Assembly (NCBI RefSeq): GCF_040807025.1
Contig: NC_090953.1
Location: 20,630,997-20,694,996, forward strand
DNA: 64,000 nt
Reading direction: 5' to 3'
From: Struthio camelus
Lineage: Eukaryota > Chordata > Aves > Struthioniformes > Struthionidae
This document shows positions 12,346-23,430 of this stretch, piece by piece. Position numbers and translations under genes: made by a program. The notes beneath the pieces are model-generated. The model had not been told where the DNA came from, did not search any database, and worked only from the letters and a program-made list of their open reading frames with translations. Each line of letters starts with the position of its first letter. Within the stretch, counting starts at the first letter, position 1.

Positions 12346-15300
12346 TGACAAAACATCATGGGCCAATGCCGTAACAAGGACTGTGTTTCTTTAGAAACAA
12401 GAGTTCATGCTATTAAGTTCTTATCAAGAAAATGTGAACGATGGATTTGAAGGCATCCAGCCTTCAAATAATACCTGTTTATCACAAGAACTTGAAGTGG
12501 AAATATAAATAAATGGAGCAGATTATCCCTGTACTGATAATCCTAATCCTGTATTTTGGTTTTCTACTCTGTCAGCTTTTGTTCCAGTAACTACCCCCGG
12601 AGACCACATTCTGACCTTTAGAAAGGTCCCACAGAGTAAGTATCCCTTTGTTTCTTGTTGTGTTCATGTTAGTCTCAAGTGTTGTGCTCCCCTGGGCAGT
12701 TAGACATTAAAGCCTCCTCTTTTCTTGCATGCGTACAGTAACCTGCTGGGGCCGCTGTCCTTGACATATCACTCCTACCAATGCGAACATGTCTGTTGTC
12801 TAGTAACTTCCATCCAGTCCCATCCCTGCAGCAACCTTGACTCATGCATTCCTAATAAAGTACCTTTAAGCCAGGTGGCTAAATGAAGCCATGTATATTC
12901 TTAGAACAATACAGGAATTTCCCACATGCTTCACATACCCCTTTTTGTCTACATTTACTAGATGTGCCCATTCCTCTTCCATAGAAATTTTTAGGACAAG
13001 TCCTAAAAAACTACTGGATTAGAATTGTACACAAATTTTATGCAGACTTGGATAATGTCCAGTGCTTCCAGGAGGTTAGAAATAGCTCTGTTTTACCAAC
13101 CTTTTCATATTAAGGGTTTTGTTTCAGATTCTTGTGGACGAAACATACCCCAGCAAAGCATCCTGCTAGGAAGGCAGCTGGGTTAATAAGTGACAAAGCT
13201 GGAGAGCCATTTAGGAACTTTTCTGAAGAGAATTCAGAAATTATATCCAAAATAAAGATGCAGGATGATTTCCCAGGTGCGTTGTATCTTCTGCTGGGGC
13301 ACAGGGGTAGTCTCCCCACTGAGAAGGTGTTTCTGGAGCCAGTTGCACCTCATTCGATGTTTTGCATTACAGCACACTGCAGGACAACAGCACTCTGCCC
13401 AGCTCAGCCATCCTCCAACACCGATGGACTGCACATGGCACACAATCAGTGCTTCCCTCTGGCTGTGCAATGCATTTGGTTGTCCTAGTCAGCTATTGCT
13501 CCACAGCTCTTCTCTGGATACAAGAGGACTGGTAAGCTCAGGACAAGGGGACAGAAAAGGGGGGTTTACCAGGAGACTGGGAATTAGGAAGTATGATTTA
13601 AATTCTTGTATACATATGCACCCTTAACCAGCAATCCCACAGCATATGCTTTCTCAGAACTTTATAATACAGCTTCCTAACAAAGTTTCTAACCTTAGCC
13701 AGACCTTGGCCTGTACTGCCGAAGAAATTTAATTTGAAAGAATCAGTTGCACAGTTCATTCAAGTTCAGGAAGTTGCATTGTTTGGCAGATCAGCCACAC
13801 AGAGATCGAACAGCCACCAGACAAACTTGCCCTGTAAGTGCACCTTGTGTCTAGGTTATATTTGGCACTAACCTTGTTTTTCCTGAGAATAAGGCTAGTC
13901 TGGTGTTGTCTTTGGGACAATTCAGGACACAGACCCTGAGTGCGGCACCCTCCGAGCCACATGGAAAGGGAGGCTCTCACAGAAGGAAGTCGCTGGCGCT
14001 TCAGCCTGCCCTAGCACCTGAGGGCAGAAGAGGGACGAGGGTCTGGAGAGTCATCTACCCCCTCACCCCTCATGGCACCAAAACATGGCCATCTCACTCC
14101 CTGCTTGGCTACTCCTGCAAAAGCTCCTTGTCTTACAACGAGCCGAGAGACTGTTCAACATCATCCAACTATTACTGCTGATCTAAGCCTGAACTCCACT
14201 GGGAGGCAGGAGGTATGTCCCACCTCCACATTACTGTTTCATGCTTCCGCATGTTCGAACCTCATCCTGTCCTGGTCTCTGGAAAGGATGAATTCAAAGC
14301 CTGTTTGGCTGAGGCAGGGAATACCAGGTACGGAGCTGAGCTCACCAAGTGTGGAGCACATCTCCGGAAAGCCTCAGCTAAGATTGGAGACAACTGGTCT
14401 TACTCATTAAAAGATATCTGTGGAGGCTTGACCCATCCTCCCTCCCCTCTGCATCTCCTCTGCCCCCCTGCTCCAAGCCTGCATATCTCAACTACTGGCT
14501 TGGATCAACTTTAACACTTCAGGCAAGCTCAGTAGCAGGGTGAGAGTCAGCACTGACCAGCTACTCTTTCATCATCAGTGACATTGCTTTTGCCAATACT
14601 CAGCACAAGCCATTTGCCTTTAGCAAGCTATAATACAGAGCTCGTCCATGCGGCCCCAGTGCAAGGCTGAGCTGCAGGCCTTGCTCAGAGACCTGCTCCC
14701 ACTGCCAGGTGGCTGCCAGCACTGAACCTGCCTTCAGTCACCAGGTTTGGTCACACAGGTGGAGTGCAGGTGTGAGCAGCGCCCAGCTCCCCCCGGTAGT
14801 GGAGCTACCCTGTGCAGCTGCACCCTGTGCTGAGCAAAGCCGAGGGCTCAGCTCTGCCACCATCACTAGCTGCCAGAGAGGCCAAGCTGATGTGTGCTGG
14901 CAACCAGGGTATCTTCTCAAATGACAGGTACATAAATTATATGATCTGGTGAAATCAAAGCAGAGGAACCTCAGAAAGAAACTTAGACTGATCTCTAGCA
15001 TTTCAAGATAGTGTCTCTTATTGTTTTTACTGGGATGATAAATTCGGGTTTATTGCTCCCTGGAAATGGCTAATAGGACAGGAAGGTTTGACAAAAAACA
15101 GAGCAAGGGTTACAGTGAAATGGTTTCAGCTTCTGCAGCTGTGCATTTTGATAAGGGGATGGGAGAAACAATCATGAACTACCCCATCTCCTCCTTTCCC
15201 TCCCCGTATGATAAAACAGGCACCTTTAATATGAGCAGCTTAACCCAGTGCTCCTCTCAGTGCATTTTTCACCTCTTATTTTGAGCCAAGGAAGAGCTGT

Positions 15301-18300
15301 TTCTTACAGGGAACTGAGGAACACTGTGAGACAAAACCATATGAAACCCACAGCACTTAGGGATATGCAAGCAGCATAAAACTAAACTGGTATGACCTCC
15401 TGTACTTCTCATCAGCAGTTTAAATTGACAAGCTGTTACTTTTACTTCTCCATTTGTTGCTCCTCAACTAAGCAATGTGATGAAAACCCAGAAGCTGCGG
15501 CTGGCCCTCTCCTATATCTGGCCCTATTACTAAAAAGCACCTCTCAGGTTTTTCAGCCAACCTTCTCTAACCTTCTTCTCTTCCAAATGCTTCCTGCTTT
15601 TGCACTAAAGAGCCGGAGAAATACATGAAGGAAAGTCATTAGGCTTTAACACAAAAGCGAGCTGAAAAAATCTTGCTCACCGTTTTCCTGCCCAGTACTT
15701 GTGATGCTTGACAAGGCCATGTTCCTGCCGTGCCACTCAAGATAGCTAATTTTGCAGCATTATAACATTTATGGCAAGAGAAAGAAAAGTGATAACAGGG
15801 AGAATAGCAAACCATAAGCCTGAGCTGCCTGGCCGCCTGTAGCTGTATCCAGGCAGGAGGGCTGCCATTGCTTCATTCCTGCCTGCTGGGCCCTTCCTCT
15901 CCTCTCCGGGGCCCTGCTCAGTTCCTGAGACTCCATCCCAATTCCTTGATACCACAAGCAATTTATGCTGTATCCTTTACGCATCTGACAGAAGCAAGGG
16001 GACATAGACTTGGTTTAAAGAATGCTAAAAGAATTCTTTCCCCTGTAAGGATCCCCATAACACATAGGGCCTGTGGCATCAAACTCACGACTTGCCTCGT
16101 GTTGCCCATGGACAGAGACATGAATGCACAAACCACAGCCTGCTGGGAACAGCAGGGCCCTATCCCCTGCCTCGCAGGCACACACTGCTGTGCCAGCACG
16201 CACCAGCCTGAGGCAATGCCTCAGGCCCCCACAGCACTGACTGCTGGATCACCTACATTGCACATCAGTCACCTTGCCACCCCCTAGCTTAGCTCACAGA
16301 CACTCTGCAGCATTAAATGTCTGTTTACCTCAACGGGGAGGACAGATTGTTCAGCTTAATTTTAGTCTTTTCTTCTAAGAAAGTTTTAATCATTTTATTA
16401 ATATTTCTAGAGCACATTTCAGTGACAACAGGCATCATTTCTAAGTCTACATTGAAATGCTAGCCTACTGAAACTGGCAGATGAATCTTAGGTATAAAAT
16501 TTTTTTTTGTTTAGCATATGTAGTAATGGAAAACAAATAACATCTAATTATTCCATTTATTTTGTGAATGTAAGGCTACTGTTTGTTTTAATCACACATC
16601 CTGCTGCAAAAAGCCATCAATAGATGTGACTTATTACCTCACCTACCTTCCCCAAATATTATTCTTCACTATTCAGCCACCTGTGCAAGTCAGACCATCT
16701 CGAACATGGATGCAGGACAGCGAGGCAGATCTGAAGCCTGCTGCAGTCACTGGGGCACGCAGGGATGGCACAACAAGCCTGGGTCTGCAGCACACTGGCC
16801 CATGCACTGGTTCACTTGGTCATTCCTATTTAAAAGGATTTTTCCTAGACAACTTCCCTAGCTTGTTGGCAGTAGTCTGGCAATCCAAAGATAGGCTTTT
16901 CACAGATTTGTACGTTTGTCTTGTCCTTTCCCCAGTTTTCTGAGGAAAATAAGTTACCTGTAGCAGTTAACAGGAAGACTAAACACCATGAGAGTTTTTT
17001 TCCCCTTAGACCTCACCATGCATTCAGTTTTTCACTGCATTCACTACAGCCAAGTAGAAAAGCCAAACCACAAGAACAGAAGCAACAGCTTATTTAAGCA
17101 GCCCTGTTGCAGGAGGCATTTGGAGACTGCATAAATGCCATTTCCAGCAGTGTCTTTCCTGAGCCAGTGTGAAAAACAAGAGTATCTTAGAACAAATGCT
17201 GCAATAACTGGCATTTGATACTGCAGTCACTGTACTGCCTAATCCCTGTTCCACACATCTGTCCCTCAGGTTTTATAGGTCATAGATATCTGCTTCCTCA
17301 ACTTCGCCTGAAAAGGAGCAGCTATAGGAGCAGCTTTTTACACTACTGTCCTTCAACACATTGCACTGCAAACTATATTTGAGCATAACCTGTACAGGTT
17401 TGTTTCTGAACCTGGATTTCATAATCAGGAAAAGGGCATCAAAAGTTCTCAGAAAGAAAGACCTTGTTTTGTAGTAACATTTGTCCACAACCATTTGAAG
17501 AGACACGCTTAAAATAACTTGCTTCCAAAAGACCAGGACAAGTGGTACGTGCAACGCAGCTAAAGCAAATGTTATTTGCTTTGCAAAACAAGAGTCCAGG
17601 ATCTTGGCAGAAAGAACTTCTTTTCTTAAATGAAGAAAACTCAAGACATGTCAGTTTTTTTGAACATAAAATTAACAGGTGATCCTCTGACCAATGAGTA
17701 CCACTGAACACATCTGAGCTACCCAAAAAATAAGAGTTTTGCCTGAGAGTCATTTATGCTCCCATATTTTCATGGCATTTCAAAAGATCAAGAGAATTCT
17801 GAGCAGGATATTTCTTAATCCTGAGGAGTTGCTTGCTTACGTCAGAATGTGGATTTTCTTCTTGCTGTTGACTCTCTTACAGGTATTGAAGCATCATGAG
17901 TTTTCCCAGGTTGAAGTAGCCAGTTGCTTTCTTGTTTGCTCTTGCAGGTGTTTTACACAGTAGCCCCAAGAAGACTGACGCTACTGGAAGAGAGCTGCAG
18001 CACAGGCAGGCACTGTAGATGTTTACTGCTTACAGCCTGGCTGACCTTTGGGGGCCCTGCACCCATTGGTATTCAGGCAAACTGAACTGTTTGAGTTTTA
18101 TTATGGCTTTGCACTGCTAATAAGAACACCTTGATAGGCAACACCCCATCCCTCAGAAGCTCAGAAGGGATCAAATACTTTGAAACAAAGAAGAGACACA
18201 ATACAATTTAAAAATAATTATTTTTCTTCTAACACAAACATTACAGTCATACTTTCCGCAGCCTGACTGATATAGCTGGATAAGTACTTAGTTCAGACAG

Positions 18301-18768
18301 TACTGAGCATGATAAAAGAGTCCATATTAGAGAAGAACATTACCAAATAAAAAACTGAAGTTGCACTATTTACCAGAAAACCGCAGGCAAAGTTCAGTTG
18401 TACCTCCCAAGCTTAAACTCTATACCCGAATTAGGTCTGCACATCTGCTGCTCTCAGCTGAAGAAGCACATAACTTCCTGGCAAACAGACTGTATGATCA
18501 AACTTACATAAGGAGACTTTCTCAGCATTAAAAGTTATTCTTTAAAGAGTGTTGGAAGCAGCTCAATTCACAACAAGCCAAAGGCAAGGCCTTTCCCTTC
18601 TTAAATACCTGATTCAATGAGCCCAGCTGAAAACTTACTTTTCCTATTACCGGAAGGAAGGAAGGACTTTCTCCAGGGACGTCACTCCTTCCCTTCCTGA
18701 TGAAGGATGAGATCTTACAAAGCTTTACAGCTGCATTTCTTTCATACCATTGACTAAGCTATGCTTGT
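12346..18768. other. Intergenic DNA, no gene recognised
   Basis: No supported gene or repeat was recognised. Several open frames of 90-140 codons occur around 13.1-14.5 and 15.9-16.3 kb. They overlap one another on both strands, contain no known motif and sit in modestly GC-richer sequence, so chance is the best explanation. Confidence 0.65.
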
Positions 18769-19108
18769 CAGCCTGGAGAAGAGAAGGCTCAGGGGGGATC
18801 TTATCAATGTGCATACTTGGGGAACGCACCCCAAAATACCTGGTGGGAGGATGTAAAAAAGACAGGGACAGGCTCTTCTCTGGGTTATACAGCAAAAGGA
18901 CAAGAGTGAATGGGCACAACCTGAAATAGAGGAAATTCCACTTAAGAAAACAAAAAAGAAGAAAAGCAGGTTGCAGAGTCTCCATCCTTGGAGATACTCA
19001 AAAATCCAAGTGCCTGCTCCAGCTGACCCTGCTCTGAGCTAGGGAGCTTGGACTCAGCAGTCTCCAAAGGTGCCTTCCAGCCTCAGCCCTTCTGTCAGTC
19101 TGGGATTT
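18769..19108 (+). mobile_element. CR1 LINE 3'-end fragment with internal gap
   Basis: In order, the segment contains CAGCCTGGAGAAGAGAAGGC, CTCAGGGGGGATCTTATCAA, a degenerate middle matching the CR1 stretch about tokens of 'gacaagag...atgg', then GAGTCTCCATCCTTGGAGAT, and finally a CCTTCCAGCCTCAGCCCTTC end. This is the 3' end of a CR1 LINE in sense orientation. Compared with the usual layout, the part between the 'aaattccac' segment and 'gagtctccatcc' is shortened by roughly 70 bases and replaced by an A-rich string (ACAAAAAAGAAGAAAAGC), so it carries an internal deletion. There is no coding capacity. Confidence 0.92.
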
Positions 19109-21214
19109 GATGGCGTGGTGCCAGCACAACGCAGCGCACACACACCCTCTCTGGTATGGCTACAGGTGATTCTCTGAAGTTGGTGACTGTCCTCTTCTGT
19201 GTTCTCTCAGCCTCTTCCCCCATGTGGGAATATCTAGAAAAGGACAGAGATTCCCAAAAACGTGTGCGTGGACAAGTGATGAGCTCAAAGAGGGAGCCTC
19301 TGCTTTCCTTCAGGAGATTCTATGCAATGGGACAGAGGCCGGAAGAAAAGGCTCCTTTGTAAGCCAGCCTGGCATGCAGTAAACATCAAAAAGGCTTCAT
19401 TTTTGCAGCATTATTGATTCTTCCTTCAAGTCATGCTTTCTAATTTCACTTCTCCCCACTTCCTTTATATTTTCCCTTGTAGTCAGTTTGCCCACATTCA
19501 AGGATACAAGTGTCAGTGCATCACCTCCAGCTGTGCGAGCATGTATCAGTACATTTAATTCTTTCCTTTGGCACAAAGGGCTTATTATTCCATTTGATTT
19601 TAATCAGCTTCTGGGAATATACCCAGCAGTCCTCCTGTGAAAGCTGTGCTTTGTACTAGAATCCTATTTTTAGAAGCATCTCACATGAGTTGGATCAAAG
19701 ACTAGCAGTGGGCATTTCTGAGCACTCGTGGTCGCAGTAACATCCTTCAGGCTTTTTCTGCTATCCCAAAGAAAGTAAATCATTACTGGGGCAATTAAAC
19801 ATGAAACAATCAAATGATTCTTTGGAAAAGCAGTGCCAGAAGCTCCCATTAATAGCATCATGGCTTGCAGGCAGTTATCCCCTTACCAGAACAAGACGGG
19901 GGGGGAGGATCTGCCAGAAATATTCTTGAAAGAGCTTTTAGGTAGTAGATCTGGCACAAGCAGGGCCCTGTTTCTACAGCCTCACAGCAAACACAGAAGG
20001 AAGCCTTCCTTTCCTGTGCCCGATGCCTGCGTGGACGGCTCCCCCGTTAAGGCTTATCTGCCTTTTACTTAATGGAGCCTGCAGTTTTATCAAGGAAGGC
20101 AGCAACAGGTCTGGACTTTCACAGCAGAGCTCCTGCCTCCTCCCAGTTTTACAGTTGCAGTTTGTGCAAGTTTATCTCATTTCACATAGCCCCCAGCCCA
20201 CATCAACAGAAGGGAAAGGGGAACGTGACCTCAAGAAGGCAGGGGCTCTGCACCTTTGGGTGTTAAGTAGTTTCTCATCATGTTACAGTGAGTGCCTCAG
20301 TCAATGCTGATGTTTACTGGTACAGAACAGAGAAAGATTATCCTAATTTTACTGCAATGCCTTGAACAAGGTTCAGGGGAAGTCATTAGCAGAAGCAGGA
20401 ATTCAGCTTCCCAGCATGTCCTTCACCCTTGCGGCATTGTTATTCCATCCCATCTGCTTCAGATCAGCAAAGGCTGCAATAACTGAACTGCTCAGGTCTA
20501 TAGCTCCAGGGTACCTTACCAACCAAAACACGATTACCTGCACCTTCATCCTGGCAGCTCTGAAATCAGCCATAAAAAGGAAAGGGTAAATGAACACGTG
20601 AACTGCACTACAGAAATCACCCTCTCCATTGTGACCCCAGGCAGGAGCCACCTGACTGTTTAGCATTGACAGTATTGGCCTGCGCTCAATGGCTTTTAGC
20701 TGCTGCTTGAGAGAATCTAACCTTGTTATCCTCAAACCAGGAAAATTTCTAGCACCTGTTTTAGGGCTGGTTCCCAAACAAACCGCACCGTACTCTCCCC
20801 CTCCCCAACCGTGGACTACATTAAAAACATTCCTTGCTGTAAGTAAGTGCTGTCAAAACACCAGTCTGCTTAGCTGATATAGTATCTGGGAGCCATAACA
20901 GAGCTCAGCACCCACAGCGTGCACGTGCTACCTACGTGCTTAGGGATGAGAAGGAGAGAAAACAACCTCCCCACCCCCTCAAAGCCATAAGCAAGAACAG
21001 CTTTGACTTGATTCTTGTGTAGTCATTTATCCTAGAGACAAACCAGCCCCTCTGCCCTCCAGTCACATTCTGCAGGAAGATCTGCTCCATGATCAAGGGT
21101 ATTTGAATTTAGCACCAGACCCCTTACGCGGTTTTAAGTCTTAAGCAAAAAAAAAGGCACCCCTAACAGCATAAGAGTATTACCAAACAAAACAGTGCTT
21201 TAAAGAATACTTTA
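19109..21214. other. Intergenic DNA downstream of the C2CD4 gene
   Basis: This is the 3' flank of the minus-strand C2CD4 gene. No second gene, no recognisable repeat and no CpG-rich patch was seen. Short overlapping frames near 19.8-20.8 kb have no family features. Confidence 0.65.
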
Positions 21215-21233
21215 AGAAGAACAAATCAAAACT

Positions 21234-21239
21234 TTTATT
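21234..21239 (-). terminator. Polyadenylation signal AATAAA of C2CD4
   Basis: Read on the minus strand, AATAAA lies 51 bases beyond the TAA stop of the C2CD4 frame. It is the first canonical signal after the stop and would give a 3' untranslated region of only about 70-80 bases. Other signals further along could produce longer forms. Confidence 0.7.
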
Positions 21240-21290
21240 TAATAGAAAACTTTCAGAACACAAAAAGAGTCTTTCAGCTTGTTTGAAGCA

Positions 21291-22595
21291 TTACAGGGAC
21301 AATATACTCATTACAGACAATTCTCGTTCTCCTAAGGTGTAATCCCTTTTCATGTTGCACCCTTTATTCATTGCTTTCATCCTCACAGAGAGGCTGTATA
21401 GCTCTTCTTCTGCAATGCCATCAAAAAAGAAGTCCTCATTAAAGATGGGATTTCTGCTTCTCTTTATAACAGTACTTCTCTGCTTCTGTTTTTTCCCTGG
21501 CACCAGGGAGAAGGTGATACAGCAGTTTATGTTTTTGGGCTCTACAGAGTCATCGTATAAACCCTCAGCACTGATCAGGCGGATGCGCAGCCTTTCGTTT
21601 TCTGAGCAGTATTCCGCTGACAGTCTCAACATACCTCCCCGGTCCATTAACACCATGCTTTCTCCCACTAGTCTCTCTCGGCTGTGGGTAAGGTCCAGGG
21701 AGAAGATGGGAGAACAGGACGTGCTAAAGCTTCGCGTGGCAAGAAGCCCCTCCGAAGCCCGCCTGATGGCACTGGGGCTGTTATCAGTGGAACTGCTCTC
21801 CTCTGTAGACAGGGAATTGTTCCTGACCATGCTGGATTTGTTCCTGGCTTTCAGTGCTCGGCACAGCAATCCCTCCTGACTCTGTGTTTTGATCAGAGAG
21901 CAGGATCTGGGAGGAGATCTATTGAGAAGCGGAGAGCTGAAAGGAGATGAGTCGCTGGAGGAGGCAGTATCGCTGTCGCAGGTGCCTTGCCTGTGCAGGG
22001 ACAGGTGTTTGGGAGGTAACCTCACAGAAGTAAAGCTTATAGCAACAGGATTAGACATATTGCCTTTGCCACTGAATGTGTTAGCTCTGGATCGGGGCAA
22101 CATCAGGCTGGGCAGAGCACCACACGTGTCACCATGGAAGATGGACTCCTTTCTCCTGGTGTGGGGACTCTCCAGCAAAGTGCAGAAGCCATAGGAAGTA
22201 GGGGCTCGGGGAAAGTGAGGCAGGGAGAGCGCCGCTTGGGACTGTGGGTCTGAATTGGTGCTTTCCTCCTCTGGGGCTGGGATCTCTTCAGCACTTTCCA
22301 CCTGGATAAGATGTGGCAGAGAAGGGCTCAGGCTGCAGTCAGAGGAATCGAGATCTGCATCCTCCAGATTGTGGTCCTGGCAGGAGCCAGGGCCCTTAAT
22401 AGCAACAGAACTGTTCAGTCTGGGAGGAATGCAGAATTTGGGTATTCTGTCCGGGGTTAGCACATTGGGAAAAGCAGCAGCCCTCAGCTGGGCTTTTTCT
22501 GGTGGGTTTTGGCCAGGTGACAGTCCTAGGAAGGAGGGGCTGGAGAGGTTTCCATTTTCATGTGACCCTCGGATCTTTTCCAAGAACCACATCAT
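21291..22595 (-). CDS. C2CD4A/B: C2CD4-family protein (C2CD4A/B-like)
   Basis: The frame encodes 434 residues from the first ATG of an adjacent Met-Met pair. The family usually begins at the second Met, followed by Trp (433 residues). Human C2CD4A and B are about 365-370 residues and C2CD4C about 420. Family hallmarks run in order: MWFLEKIRGS at the N-terminus, NVLTPDRIPKFCIPPRL (44-60), SQAALSLPHFPR with YGFCTLLESPHTRRKES (119-151), a Ser-rich part (206-222, 258-273), and a C-terminal C2 domain (about 321-434). Residues 119-151 and the GLLCRALKA string favour the A/B subgroup. The Met-Trp-Phe start and the C2 core resemble C2CD4C. The C2 domain keeps a basic stretch (368-381) and NPIFNEDFFFDG (382-393), but most Ca2+-coordinating Asp positions are not acidic. 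In mammals C2CD4A and B are nuclear-associated proteins induced by cytokines and linked to vascular permeability and beta-cell function. The frame is open for 75 more codons upstream, but those lack family similarity and precede a good splice acceptor. The frame is intact. Confidence 0.95.
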   Translation of the reverse strand: MMWFLEKIRGSHENGNLSSPSFLGLSPGQNPPEKAQLRAAAFPNVLTPDRIPKFCIPPRLNSSVAIKGPGSCQDHNLEDADLDSSDCSLSPSLPHLIQVESAEEIPAPEEESTNSDPQSQAALSLPHFPRAPTSYGFCTLLESPHTRRKESIFHGDTCGALPSLMLPRSRANTFSGKGNMSNPVAISFTSVRLPPKHLSLHRQGTCDSDTASSSDSSPFSSPLLNRSPPRSCSLIKTQSQEGLLCRALKARNKSSMVRNNSLSTEESSSTDNSPSAIRRASEGLLATRSFSTSCSPIFSLDLTHSRERLVGESMVLMDRGGMLRLSAEYCSENERLRIRLISAEGLYDDSVEPKNINCCITFSLVPGKKQKQRSTVIKRSRNPIFNEDFFFDGIAEEELYSLSVRMKAMNKGCNMKRDYTLGERELSVMSILSL

Positions 22596-22600
22596 TGTAG

Positions 22601-22927
22601 CTGGAGAGGAGGGTGTCAAAGGGGAAGAGCTGGAAGTACAAATCAACCTGCAAACACACAGATGCAAGAGCACGTGAACATCCTTCTCAGACATGCTGCA
22701 GCAAAGCAAGGCATTGAGGACGCTGTTAAAGGCAGGACTGACACGAACCCAATGCGTAGGTTCAGAACAGCCTCTGCCCAGCACGCTACCTCTACTGAAG
22801 CCTAACGGATTTTGCACAAGGACAAAATTAAGTCACTAAAGAGATTAAAGGGTATCTAGTAACTACCAGTGGAAAATGGCTGTCTCCGATAAACCCCACC
22901 ATATTTTCCCTTGAGCAAAGGACCTAC
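22601..22927 (-). other. Candidate 5'-UTR intron of C2CD4
   Basis: On the minus strand a donor AAG|GTAGGTC ends a presumed exon 1 at 22,928. An acceptor with a pyrimidine-rich tract (CACCCTCCTCTCCAG) ends at 22,601, only five bases before the first ATG. The ATG then has A at -3. A second usable acceptor (TGTGTTTGCAG) ends at 22,648. Mammalian C2CD4A and B have the same plan, one untranslated exon followed by a single coding exon. The sites are seen in the sequence. Their use is inferred. Confidence 0.6.
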
Positions 22928-23430
22928 CTTGATCAAGTGCAAGCCACTTGTTCCGTCAGCAGCCCGGGATTGCTTGATTGCTGCCGGCCGGGCACCCTAG
23001 GCGGCTCCGGACGGGCACTTCACGCTCAGTGGCCGCACGGACCCTTTTCTAGCGGCGCCGGGCACCTCCCACCCGCGCGGCCGCGCCCCCGGCGGGGCCG
23101 CCGCCGGGCTGGGCGCGCAGCGGAGCGGGGCGGGGCGGGCTGCCCCGCTAGCACCCTTCCCCTGCCGGCCACCGCGCACCGAGCTCCTCTAACGCCGCTG
23201 CGGGAAGCGAAGCCGTACGTGCAGCAAGGGGCGGGCGGAGAGGACTGCAAAACGAGCCCGTTGCGGGAAAGCGATTGGACGCCGCGCTTTTTTATTTGCG
23301 CCCTACGCCCCCGCGGAGCGGCAGCTGTCCCGTCCGCCCGCGCCCCTCCGCCCCTGCCCTCGGCCACCGCTCTTGCCGCTGAACCCCTGCGGCCAGAGCC
23401 CCTCATTCTTCCCCCGCTTCCACTTTCTAT
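22928..23430 (-). promoter_or_regulatory. CpG-island promoter and first exon of C2CD4
   Basis: A sharply GC- and CpG-rich block starts just upstream of the candidate donor. It contains GC boxes (GGGGCGGGGCGGG at 23,127-23,139 and GGGGCGGGCGG at 23,228-23,238), a CCAAT pentamer on the minus strand (23,274-23,278) and an A/T patch resembling a TATA box on the minus strand (ATAAAAAA, 23,288-23,295). The transcription start cannot be fixed by eye; a dispersed start is usual for such islands. Open frames inside it on both strands (for example 22,937-23,434 and 23,026-23,406) are rich in Ala, Arg and Pro and result from high GC. Confidence 0.75.

Noticed and set aside
21352-21879. 175-codon plus-strand frame
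   Set aside because: Antisense shadow of the C2CD4 coding exon.
22596-22817. 75-residue N-terminal extension of the C2CD4 frame
   Set aside because: No family similarity, interrupted by a good splice acceptor just before the Met-Met start, and the family begins at Met-Trp.
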